Assembly (NCBI GenBank): GCA_003226295.1
Contig: CP029803.1
Span: forward strand, 1,358,211-1,422,210
Origin: Candidatus Moanabacter tarae
GTDB taxonomy: Bacteria > Verrucomicrobiota > Verrucomicrobiia > Opitutales > UBA2987
Direction: 5' to 3'
Length of the DNA: 64,000 nucleotides
Part shown: positions 1-9,903 of the stretch, piece by piece
Layout of the letters: the number at the start of each line of letters is the position of its first letter
Numbering within the stretch: position 1 is the stretch's first letter
Program-made: the position numbers and the translations under genes
Notes under the pieces: model-generated
Told to the model about the DNA's origin: nothing
The model's input: the letters and a program-made list of their open reading frames with translations, nothing else
Databases searched by the model: none

Positions 1-77
1 CTAATCGAACCATACACAGCTTTTAGATGCTATACTAGAAGCTCATTCGCAACAAGCTAGCAACCACAAGCCATCCA

Positions 78-977
78 CTATTTCTGGATAATCGCCGAAA
101 CATCCACGGGTCCCCGAATCACATCAACCGTTAGGCGATCTTCCATTTCCGGGTTTACTGCCCAAAGTATCTCCGGATCGTAAACTCGCGGAGCTTCCTC
201 CGGCTTAGATGGCATTTGCCACTCCGGCCAAAATCGCTGAATAAGCATCTCGGCATTTTTCCAAGCAATCCGATCTTTTAAATCGTCTGAAATTGGAGCC
301 GCCTCTATCTCATTCTGAAGGTGACGGAAATCGTAGTAAGGTTGATCGGCACCGTAAATGATCCGATCCTGTCCAACAGCATTGGCCAAGTCATGGAAGT
401 CCCATTTCGTTCCTCGACCATCCGGAAATTGAACTACCTCAAAGACGAGATTCTCCAAATCTGATAGATGCTCAGTAGCGTATGTACTAGCATGTACAAT
501 AAATGTTAGGCCAGGGAATGATCGCGCAATTCGACCCATCAACGGAGTATGGCAATGAAGATTGCAGAGCCCACCATAGGCAGCCGCTACCTCGATAAAT
601 GGCAAAGAGGATTCGTTAAAAGGAGGATGGTCAACGAAGCCATCGAGCGCCAATTCCCGAAAAGCTCGGTCCAGTTCATCGAGCCCTGACTCTCCGAATC
701 GCACCTCACTGATTCCAAGTACAAGAGGAAAGGTTTTCGGAAAGGCTGCACGAGCACCTGATGCCATCTCGTTGATAGCCCTTATGTCAGCCATGCCATT
801 GAGGATCGGACTGCCGGTAGCAACGGGCATAGAAATACTCGCTACGGTATTAGTGGCTGCATTTCGGGCTAACGCCATCGGAAGATTGACACCCACCATT
901 GGAGCTCGGTTAATGGTTCGTCCAAAATGGTGATGCATGTCAATGTAAGGGCGTTCGGGCGTGGAATATTTGATCAT
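78..977 (-). CDS. Amidohydrolase-2 family metal-dependent hydrolase
   Basis: The 299-residue protein has the TIM-barrel layout of the amidohydrolase_2 family. Visible metal-ligand candidates are the HxH pair at residues 15 and 17, histidines at 141/143, His162 in FIVHAST, and Asp211 in YGADQP near the C-terminal end of the barrel. Members of this family hydrolyse or decarboxylate small cyclic or lactone substrates in the cytoplasm; several act on sugar lactones. It starts at an ATG and has no signal peptide. The next gene is divergent, about 240 bases away, so it appears to be transcribed alone or with genes to the left of the window. The substrate cannot be told from sequence. Confidence 0.8.
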   Translation of the reverse strand: MIKYSTPERPYIDMHHHFGRTINRAPMVGVNLPMALARNAATNTVASISMPVATGSPILNGMADIRAINEMASGARAAFPKTFPLVLGISEVRFGESGLDELDRAFRELALDGFVDHPPFNESSLPFIEVAAAYGGLCNLHCHTPLMGRIARSFPGLTFIVHASTYATEHLSDLENLVFEVVQFPDGRGTKWDFHDLANAVGQDRIIYGADQPYYDFRHLQNEIEAAPISDDLKDRIAWKNAEMLIQRFWPEWQMPSKPEEAPRVYDPEILWAVNPEMEDRLTVDVIRGPVDVSAIIQK

Positions 978-1219
978 GATGAAACGTAATCTATTAGTAT
1001 CAGTTCAAATGGGCAACCTAAGAACGTCCTCGATAATAAAGAATGCTTAATTGCTGTAATCTTCGTCGTTAATTTGGTCATAACTTCTGAATCAAATTGA
1101 TTATCTCTTCTAACCATTTAAAAATAATAGAAATGATTCGACTGCGGTTACGAAAAAAGAGTTTGGAGCAGGGCTGTTTTAGACATTACATTTGCGGCCT
1201 TAACTGATAATATAATTTT

Positions 1220-3340
1220 ATGCAGATTTCTCAGACAACCCCACGCAAAAGCCTCTTGGGCGATTCCACCCACCCATTTCCCATCGGAACGGAATACTAC
1301 CGTGCACCAATGCCGCCTCAGAAATTTTGGGATGAGGATTTTAAATCCATACGTAAAATGGGAATGCGCATCGTAAGGACATTCTCATTCTGGAATTGGA
1401 TGGAGCCACAGTCTGGAATCTTTGAACTTGATGACTTCGATCGAATGTTTGAGCTCGCCCAAAAAAACGATCTAAAGGTCTGGTTCGATATCACTCTAGC
1501 AACACACGGTTCTTGTCCTGAGTGGTTGTTGCGCGAGCATCCTGATATTCGAGCAGTGAAAGCAAATGGTGAAGTTGTCATGCCGTCAGCCGGCAAAGCC
1601 ATGCCTCAGGGTGTAAGAATCCAATGCTATGACCACCCGAAATGGAGAGAATATGGGGAACGACTTCTCCGCACTGTTGTTTCGCGCTACAAGGATGCCC
1701 CAAATTTGATCATGTGGGGAATTTGGGACGGAATCGGCTTATCTGGATTCGACGACGATCCGTGCTACTGTAATCACACCCTGAACCAGTACTCCCTCTG
1801 GCTAAAGGCAAAATATTCCCTCGACCAATTGAATGATCGCTTTCTACGCCGTTACCGTAACTGGGAAGATGTTCACCCTCCCAGGAACAACAACAACATC
1901 GTTGAGATGTTGCTTTATCGGCAATTTCATTACGAAAACCTTGCCAATGCCCTTAGATGGCAGGTCAAGATAGTCGAAAGCCTAGACGATCAGCACGAAG
2001 TACGTGCACATGGTGCTCATTACCCGCGTCCGTGGGACGAGATCTGTAGCCTCGAAGTCGATAGTTACGGGATGTCTATGCCATCCAACAACCTCCTGAC
2101 CAGCAACGACCCCTATCAAATCAGTGATCGTTACTTCAGTTTTGACTGGAACCGGAGTATTGGCAAAGAAGGGAGATGGTGGAATGAAGAGATCTACTCG
2201 GGAATGAGTCCTGGCGGTGTAACCTGGAGTAAGCAAACCGACCCTATGGAACTCACGTCACTCTTATGGATGACTCTGGTGAGCGGCGCAGCTGGTTGCA
2301 TGTTCTGGCAGTACACTCCGGAATACATGAGCTTTGAAGCCCCAGGCTACAGCCTGGTCTCTCCCGACCGCTCTCCAACATCCAGATCTGAAGCTGTGAC
2401 AAGAGCGATCACTGAAATTGATTCGATTAAGAAACATTTACCTATTGCAGTCCCCAAAGCTGAAGCCGCAGTAGTTTATAGTCCGAAAAGCCACGAGATC
2501 TTCACCTATGGAGGTCAGAGCGAACGGTTTATCAAGGACCTCCGCGGTGTTTACCGAACTCTCTGGGAAAACAATATCGCAATGGACGTTATTTCCCCGA
2601 GCATGGATTGGTCCGGATATAAGGTTATCTATCTACCAAACGTCGCACTCTTGGATGAGGGGACGATTGGGAAAATAAAAGAAACAATACAAGACCCAAG
2701 AGGAGCCCATCTCATCATTGATGGAAACTTCGGCAGCTATGTGGGAACAGGTTACAACAGTTTTTCTCCCCCCGAGGGGTTAACCGATCTCATCGAAGGT
2801 GGTGTTGCCGACTACTCAAAAATTACTAGTCAAGATATTGATTCCGGGAGCAATGTTCTAGTCACGGACTTCGGTGAAACAGCTATCACGAATGAATGCG
2901 GCTACTCCGTAATCAAAGTCTCAGGCGAGAGCAGGATAATTGCTACTCTCGAGAACCAGGTATTAGGAATCGAAACCAAGGACCGAAAACTTACCTGGTT
3001 CGGCCTTTCCCTGTCTACAGCCTTTGGTGACATTGGAGTCCCGGATTTGGTCCTTCCTCTTTTTAAATCTTTCCGGGTTACCTCACCAATAGAATTAGAA
3101 GGAGATAAACTTATCGCTATGCGCCGCCCTTCAAGGTTGGGAGGATGGCTGCTCTTCCTTTTCAACCTCGAATCCAAACAGGCAACATCGATCATAAAAT
3201 TTGACTCTACTATTCAGGAAGCTACTGAACTTCTTAAAGGCGAGACTTTGCCTATAGAAAATTATTGCTGTAATGTAGAGGTCGATCCAGGTGCAGTAAT
3301 CGTTCTTTATTTAAACCAAGGAAGTCATGTTCAAACTTGA
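1220..3340 (+). CDS. GH42-like glycoside hydrolase, probable lost acid/base residue
   Basis: The 706-residue protein resembles GH42 beta-galactosidases over its length. It has an N-terminal TIM barrel (about 20-400) with the TFSFWNWMEP strand near 54-63, then a trimerisation/glutamine-amidotransferase-like domain (about 415-600) and a small C-terminal beta domain. The segment after the second conserved tryptophan aligns with the GH42 cysteine-bearing region (CYCNH at 182-186, then WLKAKY). In GH42 the acid/base glutamate sits in a W-x-x-x-N-E motif; here the matching stretch is MWGIWDGIG (165-173) with no glutamate. A nucleophile candidate remains at Glu323/324 (WWNEEIYSG). No signal peptide is visible, so it would be cytoplasmic. 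It may be a hydrolase with altered chemistry or an inactive relative. The next gene overlaps its end by 14 bases. Confidence 0.8.
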   Translation: MQISQTTPRKSLLGDSTHPFPIGTEYYRAPMPPQKFWDEDFKSIRKMGMRIVRTFSFWNWMEPQSGIFELDDFDRMFELAQKNDLKVWFDITLATHGSCPEWLLREHPDIRAVKANGEVVMPSAGKAMPQGVRIQCYDHPKWREYGERLLRTVVSRYKDAPNLIMWGIWDGIGLSGFDDDPCYCNHTLNQYSLWLKAKYSLDQLNDRFLRRYRNWEDVHPPRNNNNIVEMLLYRQFHYENLANALRWQVKIVESLDDQHEVRAHGAHYPRPWDEICSLEVDSYGMSMPSNNLLTSNDPYQISDRYFSFDWNRSIGKEGRWWNEEIYSGMSPGGVTWSKQTDPMELTSLLWMTLVSGAAGCMFWQYTPEYMSFEAPGYSLVSPDRSPTSRSEAVTRAITEIDSIKKHLPIAVPKAEAAVVYSPKSHEIFTYGGQSERFIKDLRGVYRTLWENNIAMDVISPSMDWSGYKVIYLPNVALLDEGTIGKIKETIQDPRGAHLIIDGNFGSYVGTGYNSFSPPEGLTDLIEGGVADYSKITSQDIDSGSNVLVTDFGETAITNECGYSVIKVSGESRIIATLENQVLGIETKDRKLTWFGLSLSTAFGDIGVPDLVLPLFKSFRVTSPIELEGDKLIAMRRPSRLGGWLLFLFNLESKQATSIIKFDSTIQEATELLKGETLPIENYCCNVEVDPGAVIVLYLNQGSHVQT

Positions 3341-3797
3341 ATTCGGAATCATCCACAACAACTGCCCCACCAATCAATTATCGCGCCATTTCCCCGACAC
3401 TCACTTCACCAGCCCAGGCGGATTTGTTATCCGTCCGGGGCTAGTCGAAGAAGTTCTAGTGATTGACGATTCTAATGACGAAGTAGTCGATAGTGTAATG
3501 CACTTTCTTAATAACACTCCGGGCTATGAGGAATGCGAGCTTCTCGAACGCACCTTAGACCGCGCCTTCATACGCTGGCAAGCATCCTGTTCTCCCAAGG
3601 CTTTTTGCTCTCAGGTCGTGGACAAAAATCGTGCTTTCAAAATTGGGAATGAGGTACAACATGAAGGTCTTGAGCGATGGACTGTTGCCTGTTTTACCCG
3701 TGACCAGGCCGATCAGATAATTGAAGACTTAAAGGACCTTGGTGAGGTCAAAATTGCAGAAATTACCGAGACGAGTTGGGACGAAGTTTTGTACTGA
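3327..3797 (+). CDS. Hypothetical protein overlapping the GH42-like gene
   Basis: I do not recognise this 156-residue protein. It starts at an ATG inside the last 14 bases of the GH42-like gene, and an AAGGAAG ribosome-binding site lies just upstream, inside that gene, which supports translation and coupling. It has no signal peptide or membrane segment. The C-terminal third (WTVACFTRDQ followed by helix-like and strand-like segments) has the alternating pattern of a small alpha/beta ligand-binding or ACT-like domain. It faintly recalls the N-terminal sensor domain of archaeal HTH_10 regulators, but no helix-turn-helix follows. The coupling suggests a role linked to the GH42-like protein. Confidence 0.6.
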   Translation: MFKLEFGIIHNNCPTNQLSRHFPDTHFTSPGGFVIRPGLVEEVLVIDDSNDEVVDSVMHFLNNTPGYEECELLERTLDRAFIRWQASCSPKAFCSQVVDKNRAFKIGNEVQHEGLERWTVACFTRDQADQIIEDLKDLGEVKIAEITETSWDEVLY

Positions 3798-4031
3798 TTG
3801 AAGTGGATTTCCATTCTCTCATCAATAATCAAGAGATTTACCAATACCGCATTTTCCTAGCATTCTATAAATCAGGACTAGCTATTGATCCCGGACCTTC
3901 TGCCCTTCAGGTAGAAAGTGTTAAAGTCACCCGTTGAGCAAACTAAGCCCAGATGCTTCTAGTAAACTGTAGGGAAATGTGAATCTATCAGACGATCAGT
4001 AACCATTTCGTCTCCTAACAGTTTTTAATTC

Positions 4032-5141
4032 TTACAATTCCTTTTTAAAGTCTCCAGCTCGCCGCAATGCCGCAACACCCGATCCACCCACGGAAACAGG
4101 AAATTTAACGGGGCAATTCCCTTGCAGCTGAGACTGATAGATAGCCATTACCATCTCCAAAGAGCGACGTCCAACTAGACCATCGCTACGGAGCAAACCA
4201 CGCCCGTTAAGAGCATCTAGCAACTCTCCAAGTCCTAAAACATAGGTCGACGCAGCTTCTGGATGAAGCACTTCTTTTTCCTGCAACGAACTCCATTGGA
4301 AACCACTCTCGGGCTCATACATGTCTTGCTGACTCTGATATAATCGCACGCGCTCGGAATCGAAACGAATTACTCCCTCTGTTCCTCGCAACTCGAACCC
4401 GTGATTCGAATAACTGGTAAGTTCTGCTCCATATATGACGCCCGTAACACCTTTCTTGAATTTCATAAAGGCTGCGCTGAAGTCCTCAACTGGCCAAGGC
4501 TGACGTCGCTGCTCAGCCATTCCACAGAGCCAATCGACATCTCCAGCAAAGAGGTCCATCAAATCGAAATAGTGGGTAAAATCGTGGAGCAATGGCCCCT
4601 CGTTCTCGCTGCGCCATGAGGGTGCAGGTTTGCCGCCATCCATATAGCAAAAAATCATGTTAAGATCACCTATTGCCCCTTCTCTAAGGAGCTTTAACCC
4701 GAGGTTCCATTCCGGATTCCAACGACGGTTGTGATTTATCTGAAGAATTACCCCACAACTCTCACAGGCAGCGATCATCCGATCGCACTCCTCTAGAGAA
4801 AGCGCCATCGGTTTCTCGCATATGATAGCTTTGGTCGACGGCTCAGCAGCACAACCTTCGACCATCTCGCAGTGTAATTCGGGATGAGTAGCAATTATAC
4901 AGATATCCGGCTTAACTTCCTTAAGCATCTGCCGATAGTCATAATACAAGGCATTGATCCCAAACCGCTTCCCAAAGGCGCGGAGCTTTTCTTCACCTCG
5001 ATTTACTCCTGCTACTAGTTTGCAAGCCTCACTGTTCTGAACCGCCTCAGCGTGATTGTCGGGCAACCCACCAAAACTGAATTGATACCCCACTCTCCCT
5101 GTTCCAATCAGGGCCACACGATACTTCCTTTCGATGTTCAC
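4032..5141 (-). CDS. Gfo/Idh/MocA family oxidoreductase
   Basis: This 369-residue NAD(P)-dependent sugar or inositol dehydrogenase-like protein begins with a Rossmann fold (VALIGTGRVG, residues 9-18) and carries the family's EKP motif at 109-111, whose lysine contacts substrate and cofactor. The HDFTHYFD stretch (186-193) supplies the usual catalytic His/Asp region. The start is GTG, with an AGGAG about 12 bases upstream. It is divergent from the sugar isomerase to the right, so the two may share the intervening regulatory region. Family members oxidise or epimerise sugars, inositols or their derivatives; the substrate is unknown. Confidence 0.85.
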   Translation of the reverse strand: MNIERKYRVALIGTGRVGYQFSFGGLPDNHAEAVQNSEACKLVAGVNRGEEKLRAFGKRFGINALYYDYRQMLKEVKPDICIIATHPELHCEMVEGCAAEPSTKAIICEKPMALSLEECDRMIAACESCGVILQINHNRRWNPEWNLGLKLLREGAIGDLNMIFCYMDGGKPAPSWRSENEGPLLHDFTHYFDLMDLFAGDVDWLCGMAEQRRQPWPVEDFSAAFMKFKKGVTGVIYGAELTSYSNHGFELRGTEGVIRFDSERVRLYQSQQDMYEPESGFQWSSLQEKEVLHPEAASTYVLGLGELLDALNGRGLLRSDGLVGRRSLEMVMAIYQSQLQGNCPVKFPVSVGGSGVAALRRAGDFKKEL

Positions 5142-5565
5142 CTATAGTTCTCTCCTCTCTTAACCAATCAATAAATACTAGATTCAACGTCGGAAAATTT
5201 CGAATTAAAACTTTAATAACTTTTGTTCGCAGGGTTTAAGTATTCCGCTTTCGTGATATATCTACGTTTTTCGATCAATCTATTGTAGAAACTTCTAAAA
5301 ATATTGTTCTTCAGCAATGGTTCTACCTCGGACTATCCTATTAAGCGTATCTCGATTAATCAACGAACAACCTAGGAAACGATCGTCTAAACAAAGATTA
5401 CATTAATTTGCTTTTTGGATGGAAAGTTTGGATTTTAGTTCCATTTCCTGGCTTTACAGCAGGCCCCTTTCTCGAATAAAATTTGAACCTTATAATCCCC
5501 AGTTAAATCTCTTTTTTAGAAATTCCGAATAGCTCCTGTTTATATTCAGATAAAAGCAATATCTC
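5142..5565. other. Divergent intergenic region without a gene
   Basis: This 424-base AT-rich gap separates the divergent Gfo/Idh gene and the sugar isomerase gene. It must hold promoters for both, but I see no clear inverted repeat, RNA gene or convincing coding frame in it. Confidence 0.5.
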
Positions 5566-6513
5566 ATGAAAAAAGACCATCTTAAACTTGCGGTCTGGCT
5601 TGATGAGTTAGTCATGTCATTTGACGAGGGCCTTTCCGTAGTTAAGGAACTCGGCGTCGACTACGTTTGGTTTGCCGAACTGAAAGAAGAGACCCCTATC
5701 GGCTCTATGAGTGACGCTGAGGTTGATAAGATGGCCTCACGAATCGATCACCACGGGTTAAAGCTATATCAGATTTGCGCCAACCATCCCTTGCACGATA
5801 TTGAATTAATTGACCTTACCCGGGGTAAGGCCTTTGAGCATCCCCAACTGCTCCATGACTTTGAAGTCCTAGTCCGTTCGATGAAGATTGCAGCTCGCAT
5901 CGGAGTCGAGGCTGTCCTAGCCTATGGTCTTAGCTGGCCCGGCGAGTGGCGTCAACAATGGTCTAAATCGCCGACCTGGCCAATGCGGTGGGCCACCCAA
6001 GGTGGTATTATATCTGACAGTGACCTCGACAGTTTGGTGGAAGTCTTTCAACCCATCATCGAACAAGCCGAGAAATATGAGGTCGACTTAGTCCTCGGTA
6101 TGAGACCCTTTCATTTTCTCAATACTTCAGAACACTTTTGTGAACTGGCCCAACGGTTGGACTCAAGGCGTCTGCGTGCAATGTGGGCACCAGCAGACTG
6201 TTTTCTATCCGGGGAAAAAGATATCCACGGAGCAGGATTCGAACGAATGTCAACTTTCTTACACGGGTTACACCTTAAGGACGTTGTTGTTTCAAACGGA
6301 CCGCAATGTAAGTATGAATGGAAACCCTTAGGTGAGGGACAAGTCGATTACCCATCCATCATCCATCGCCTTTGCAAACACGATACTACACTTTATCTCG
6401 GCATTGCCACACACTTCCATCTGCCTGGTGTTTCACGCGTTGAGGCGATGCGGAGCAATATAACCAAAACCCGCTGCATGATTGAACAATCCACCTTAGG
6501 AACAGACCTTTAG
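5566..6513 (+). CDS. Xylose-isomerase-like TIM-barrel sugar epimerase
   Basis: The 315-residue protein has the AP-endonuclease-2/xylose-isomerase-like TIM-barrel pattern. Recognisable strands include GVDYVWFAEL near residue 30, LKLYQICANH near 65, VDLVLGMRP, RAMWAPADC, and HGLHLKDVVV followed by LGEGQVDYPSII near the C terminus, a hallmark of sugar phosphate isomerase/epimerase proteins. Such enzymes use a divalent metal to isomerise or epimerise keto sugars. It starts at ATG. It faces away from the Gfo/Idh gene, a common partner for such isomerases in sugar or inositol catabolism. Substrate unknown. Confidence 0.75.
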   Translation: MKKDHLKLAVWLDELVMSFDEGLSVVKELGVDYVWFAELKEETPIGSMSDAEVDKMASRIDHHGLKLYQICANHPLHDIELIDLTRGKAFEHPQLLHDFEVLVRSMKIAARIGVEAVLAYGLSWPGEWRQQWSKSPTWPMRWATQGGIISDSDLDSLVEVFQPIIEQAEKYEVDLVLGMRPFHFLNTSEHFCELAQRLDSRRLRAMWAPADCFLSGEKDIHGAGFERMSTFLHGLHLKDVVVSNGPQCKYEWKPLGEGQVDYPSIIHRLCKHDTTLYLGIATHFHLPGVSRVEAMRSNITKTRCMIEQSTLGTDL

Positions 6514-6727
6514 TAATTATTAGAGTGGGTTCTTAATCTAGATGCCAATTGCTGAGCAAATAGTCAAAGAATCGACAAAAAATTCCTATAGTATTCTATT
6601 GTATGATTATTCGTGACATAAACGGAATCAAAGTTGCCTTTAGTCGAGACATTGATTAGGAAAGACGACCCGTCTTTACGGGACAGATTAATCGGCCAGA
6701 ACCTTTTAGAAGCCAATTTGCAAATAA

Positions 6728-8659
6728 TTGCAACGATCAGATTATACTCCAAATCGTCGTAGGACAAAAACTGACACTCATCGGATAGTTTCCTGGCTAG
6801 CGCCGATACTTCGTATTCGAGAATTGTTGCCACTTTTCTTGCTGATTCTTGTCTACACCATTGACTTTCACCTAGACGTCCGAGAGCGGGACACATTCTC
6901 GTGGATGGACCCTTGGCAGTATTACCTCTATGGGCTGAGTCATTTTAAAGGAGAGATTGACGCTACTGGATTAACACTTCCTTCGATATTTCCTTTTTTA
7001 CTCACGCCCTTTTTTCACGTAAGTCAAACGATTCCTGCAGCTCTGTGGGCCAATGGTTTGAGTGCAATTTTCTTGGTAATAATTGTTCATGTCCTCACAA
7101 AGCAGTTAGCATTGAACTGTCCGAGTTTCTTGATTGCAGGGATTGTCTTGGCCTGCCCACTTTTACTTGGGTTGTCACGGGAGCTCTATCTTGAGTTCAC
7201 GTTAACTGCTGTTGTTGCGGGACAATTTGCAGTCTGGATCGGTCTTTGCGAATCCAACCGTCGAGTATGGATTATTCCAATGGCACTGCTGTTTATTTTC
7301 GGGGTGCTCTTGAAGGCAACATATCCACTATTCTTTCTAGCGCCACTCTTGCTAGTGGTAGCAAAGCGGATTTTGGAGGGTAGATTCATTTCCGTGATCG
7401 GATTAATAGCTACGTTTGCCATTCCTCTGTTAATCGCAGTGTTGTTCGTCAAGGTAGCATTCCCCCAGGCTTTTGAGTACTATACTTCACTGGGAAATAC
7501 CAGCCTTCCCGTTATGCCGTTAATTGGCCCGAGAGAAGCCTTTTCCTTGGAATCCTCCATGTTTTACATATCCCACATCGGGATCACGATGTTGGTGTTT
7601 CTGACACCCTTTCTCCTGTTAGCGACTTGGAAGGCATTCTGGCCGGCAGCTGCAACCACCGCACCAAAGACGAAAGATGAGCAGTGGCGAGACGTAATGC
7701 TGTGGCTATGGTTTCTAGGGCCACTGCTGATTTTAACGCTTCAGCCCGTCAAGGAACCACGTCATATTGCTCCCTGTGTCGTACCGGCGATCCTACTTAT
7801 CTTCAGAGCGATTGATCACGTGCAATATCGCCCACTGCGTCTCGTATTGACAGCCGCTCTGACTCTGACAGCACTTTTACAATACGGCGCCATCGTATCG
7901 CATCGGCTTTATTCTCCATATTTTATCGACAAGCCTATTGGATCTGCCGAAATCGAGCGGGCTGTCGTTGCCTCGGTAGTCAAGACAAGCGAAGCCAAAC
8001 AGCTGAACGAGCAGGGGAAATTTATGTTCAATTTTGCCGTGGCTGGGTTTGGGAGGAATGAAGCTCTATCGCTCGTCTGGCAATTTCATCCAGGAATCGT
8101 TTACAACTTGGACCTATTCGACCATGATCTGCGTAGAATGGATATCCCGTTGAAAGAGTTCGAAGATCTCTACACTTACGAGAGTTTTAACTCATATAAT
8201 TGGCGATGTCGTTGGCCAGTTCGATATCAATCACTCGACCAGAAAACAGTGGTAGACAATGCAGATTTTCTTATCATCAAGGGGATAGAATCTGAAAGCC
8301 TGGCAAAGAATTATCCGCGCCATCGTCTTGAGGAACGGCTACCAACAGAGGACGGAGATATCTTCATCCTCTCCCAACCGTTCCGAAACTCTCAGCACTA
8401 TCGCGTAAGGTATGGCAAATATTTTCTTCTGCAAAACGAAACTTTGAACAATATTGAGCTTAATACCGTCTACTTTGATATGGCGATGGCGGACTTCTAT
8501 AGGGGCTCCTTAAGACCGAAGGCATTGCTCGATGCATTTCCTTCAGGTTATTCGCCAGGCAAAAAGGTCCGCCAAATTCGGTACTATTCAAGCTATAGCT
8601 TGCTCTTGCCCCGTTTTGAAAAGGTCTATAACAAGATATCAAACACACTGGAGCGTTAG
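6728..8659 (+). CDS. Polytopic membrane glycosyltransferase (PMT/ArnT-like)
   Basis: This is a 643-residue integral membrane protein with about ten hydrophobic segments in its first 400 residues and a hydrophilic C-terminal domain. The motif MDPWQYYLYG after the first membrane helix matches the acidic catalytic loop of dolichyl-phosphate-mannose or undecaprenyl-phosphate-sugar transferases (GT39/GT83 type), and KEPRHIAP resembles the P-R-Y/H loop before a late helix of that superfamily. Such enzymes move a sugar from a polyprenyl carrier to an acceptor on the outer face of the inner membrane. The first in-frame start is TTG at 6728 with no strong ribosome-binding site, so the true N terminus is uncertain. 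It appears monocistronic. Confidence 0.7.
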   Translation: MQRSDYTPNRRRTKTDTHRIVSWLAPILRIRELLPLFLLILVYTIDFHLDVRERDTFSWMDPWQYYLYGLSHFKGEIDATGLTLPSIFPFLLTPFFHVSQTIPAALWANGLSAIFLVIIVHVLTKQLALNCPSFLIAGIVLACPLLLGLSRELYLEFTLTAVVAGQFAVWIGLCESNRRVWIIPMALLFIFGVLLKATYPLFFLAPLLLVVAKRILEGRFISVIGLIATFAIPLLIAVLFVKVAFPQAFEYYTSLGNTSLPVMPLIGPREAFSLESSMFYISHIGITMLVFLTPFLLLATWKAFWPAAATTAPKTKDEQWRDVMLWLWFLGPLLILTLQPVKEPRHIAPCVVPAILLIFRAIDHVQYRPLRLVLTAALTLTALLQYGAIVSHRLYSPYFIDKPIGSAEIERAVVASVVKTSEAKQLNEQGKFMFNFAVAGFGRNEALSLVWQFHPGIVYNLDLFDHDLRRMDIPLKEFEDLYTYESFNSYNWRCRWPVRYQSLDQKTVVDNADFLIIKGIESESLAKNYPRHRLEERLPTEDGDIFILSQPFRNSQHYRVRYGKYFLLQNETLNNIELNTVYFDMAMADFYRGSLRPKALLDAFPSGYSPGKKVRQIRYYSSYSLLLPRFEKVYNKISNTLER

Positions 8660-8760
8660 TTTAGAGTAATTCTTCTTCAGTCTAACTAGAGGGGAAATAG
8701 GGATAAAGAGTTTATGGATGACGGATCACCTCAAAGTTATCGGCATGCGAAATTAATTAG

Positions 8761-9774
8761 ATGATATACGAAGTAGTTGAACTGCATAATGTTGCAGAGA
8801 CCGTACCAACAAACGGAGGAATGCGTTTACAACGTGTCCCCGAGAACGTTCGGTTGGAGCTGAACGAGGCCGCTCAAATACGGGTTCTGCAGCCAGACAA
8901 CTGTGAGATACGTTTCGTCTGTGATGACGAACCGTGCTATATAACTCTTTCTTCGGAAGGAGAAACAAATGTCACTGTTTTCTTCGGAACTTTCGACGGT
9001 CGGGAACGCTATACGATTGGTAATGCGCCCACAACAATCCGACTACTTCCTCCGAATCGGCTCAAAGAACTTGATCTTGAATTTTCGAAAAACCAACCAT
9101 TCGCACCAAATGTGTGTCGATTAATCTGCGGTGGAAGATGCCGTGATCCCCTGGTTTTGCACGCCATAGAAGGTAAGGGCATTCGGCCTCCCCGTCCTGA
9201 CGAGCTGCCCTCAATCAAATACCTTGCCTATGGAACCAGTATTACACATGGGCATGACTGCGAAGGTCCACATCTGAACTACGTAGCTCAAACGGCATGG
9301 CATCTTGGCGCTGACCTTGTGAATTTAGGGGTAGCAGGAGCATGTCATTGTGATCCGGCCTTTGCTGACTACATCGCCGAAAGGAAAGATTGGAATATTG
9401 GGACCTTAGCATTATCGGTAAACATGCATGGGTTCCCTCTTGATCTGTTCCGAGAACGAGTTTCGTTTATGGTACAAAAGGTTGCAAAAGCTAACAAGGA
9501 GCGGACTGTCGCCTGTATAACACTTTACCCCTATTTTCGTGATTTCGATATCAGTGATCCAAATGCAATATACGGGGGCCCTCCTGCCCAATATCGTCAG
9601 GCGCTCCGAGATGCTGTCAACGAGTGCTCCCTCCCCAATTTGCACCTCATTGAAGGTCCTAAACTCCTGACAAACATTGGAGGTCTGACTTGTGATCTCA
9701 TCCACCCCTCTGATAACGGCATGATCGAAATGGGAAGAAACCTTTCTTCGGAACTGAAGTCCTTAATCAATTGA
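8761..9774 (+). CDS. SGNH/GDSL-type esterase with N-terminal beta domain
   Basis: The 337-residue protein has an N-terminal beta-sandwich (about 1-145) followed by an SGNH hydrolase domain. The block-I serine is Ser160 in LAYGTSITHG, block III Asn is probably Asn221 (SVNMHG), and the catalytic Asp-x-x-His is Asp312/His315 in CDLIHPSDNG. This two-domain layout is typical of carbohydrate esterases that remove acetyl or other acyl groups from glycans. No signal peptide is visible, so it would act on imported oligosaccharides in the cytoplasm. It precedes a six-hairpin glycosidase-like gene on the same strand by 129 bases. Confidence 0.82.
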   Translation: MIYEVVELHNVAETVPTNGGMRLQRVPENVRLELNEAAQIRVLQPDNCEIRFVCDDEPCYITLSSEGETNVTVFFGTFDGRERYTIGNAPTTIRLLPPNRLKELDLEFSKNQPFAPNVCRLICGGRCRDPLVLHAIEGKGIRPPRPDELPSIKYLAYGTSITHGHDCEGPHLNYVAQTAWHLGADLVNLGVAGACHCDPAFADYIAERKDWNIGTLALSVNMHGFPLDLFRERVSFMVQKVAKANKERTVACITLYPYFRDFDISDPNAIYGGPPAQYRQALRDAVNECSLPNLHLIEGPKLLTNIGGLTCDLIHPSDNGMIEMGRNLSSELKSLIN

Positions 9775-9903
9775 ATTTTAAATTTCACCTACCCGAAACA
9801 TTCAGAAAGAAAGAAGTTCTAGGACCTATACGGGTTATTTCCCCATTAAAAATCGCGTTGCCGGTCCTATTAGAGACGGTAAGAAATATCCAAATCTATA
9901 AAC

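Noticed and set aside
6564-6896. A 110-codon minus-strand frame over the start of the membrane glycosyltransferase gene
   Set aside because: It is antisense to coding sequence and matches no family.
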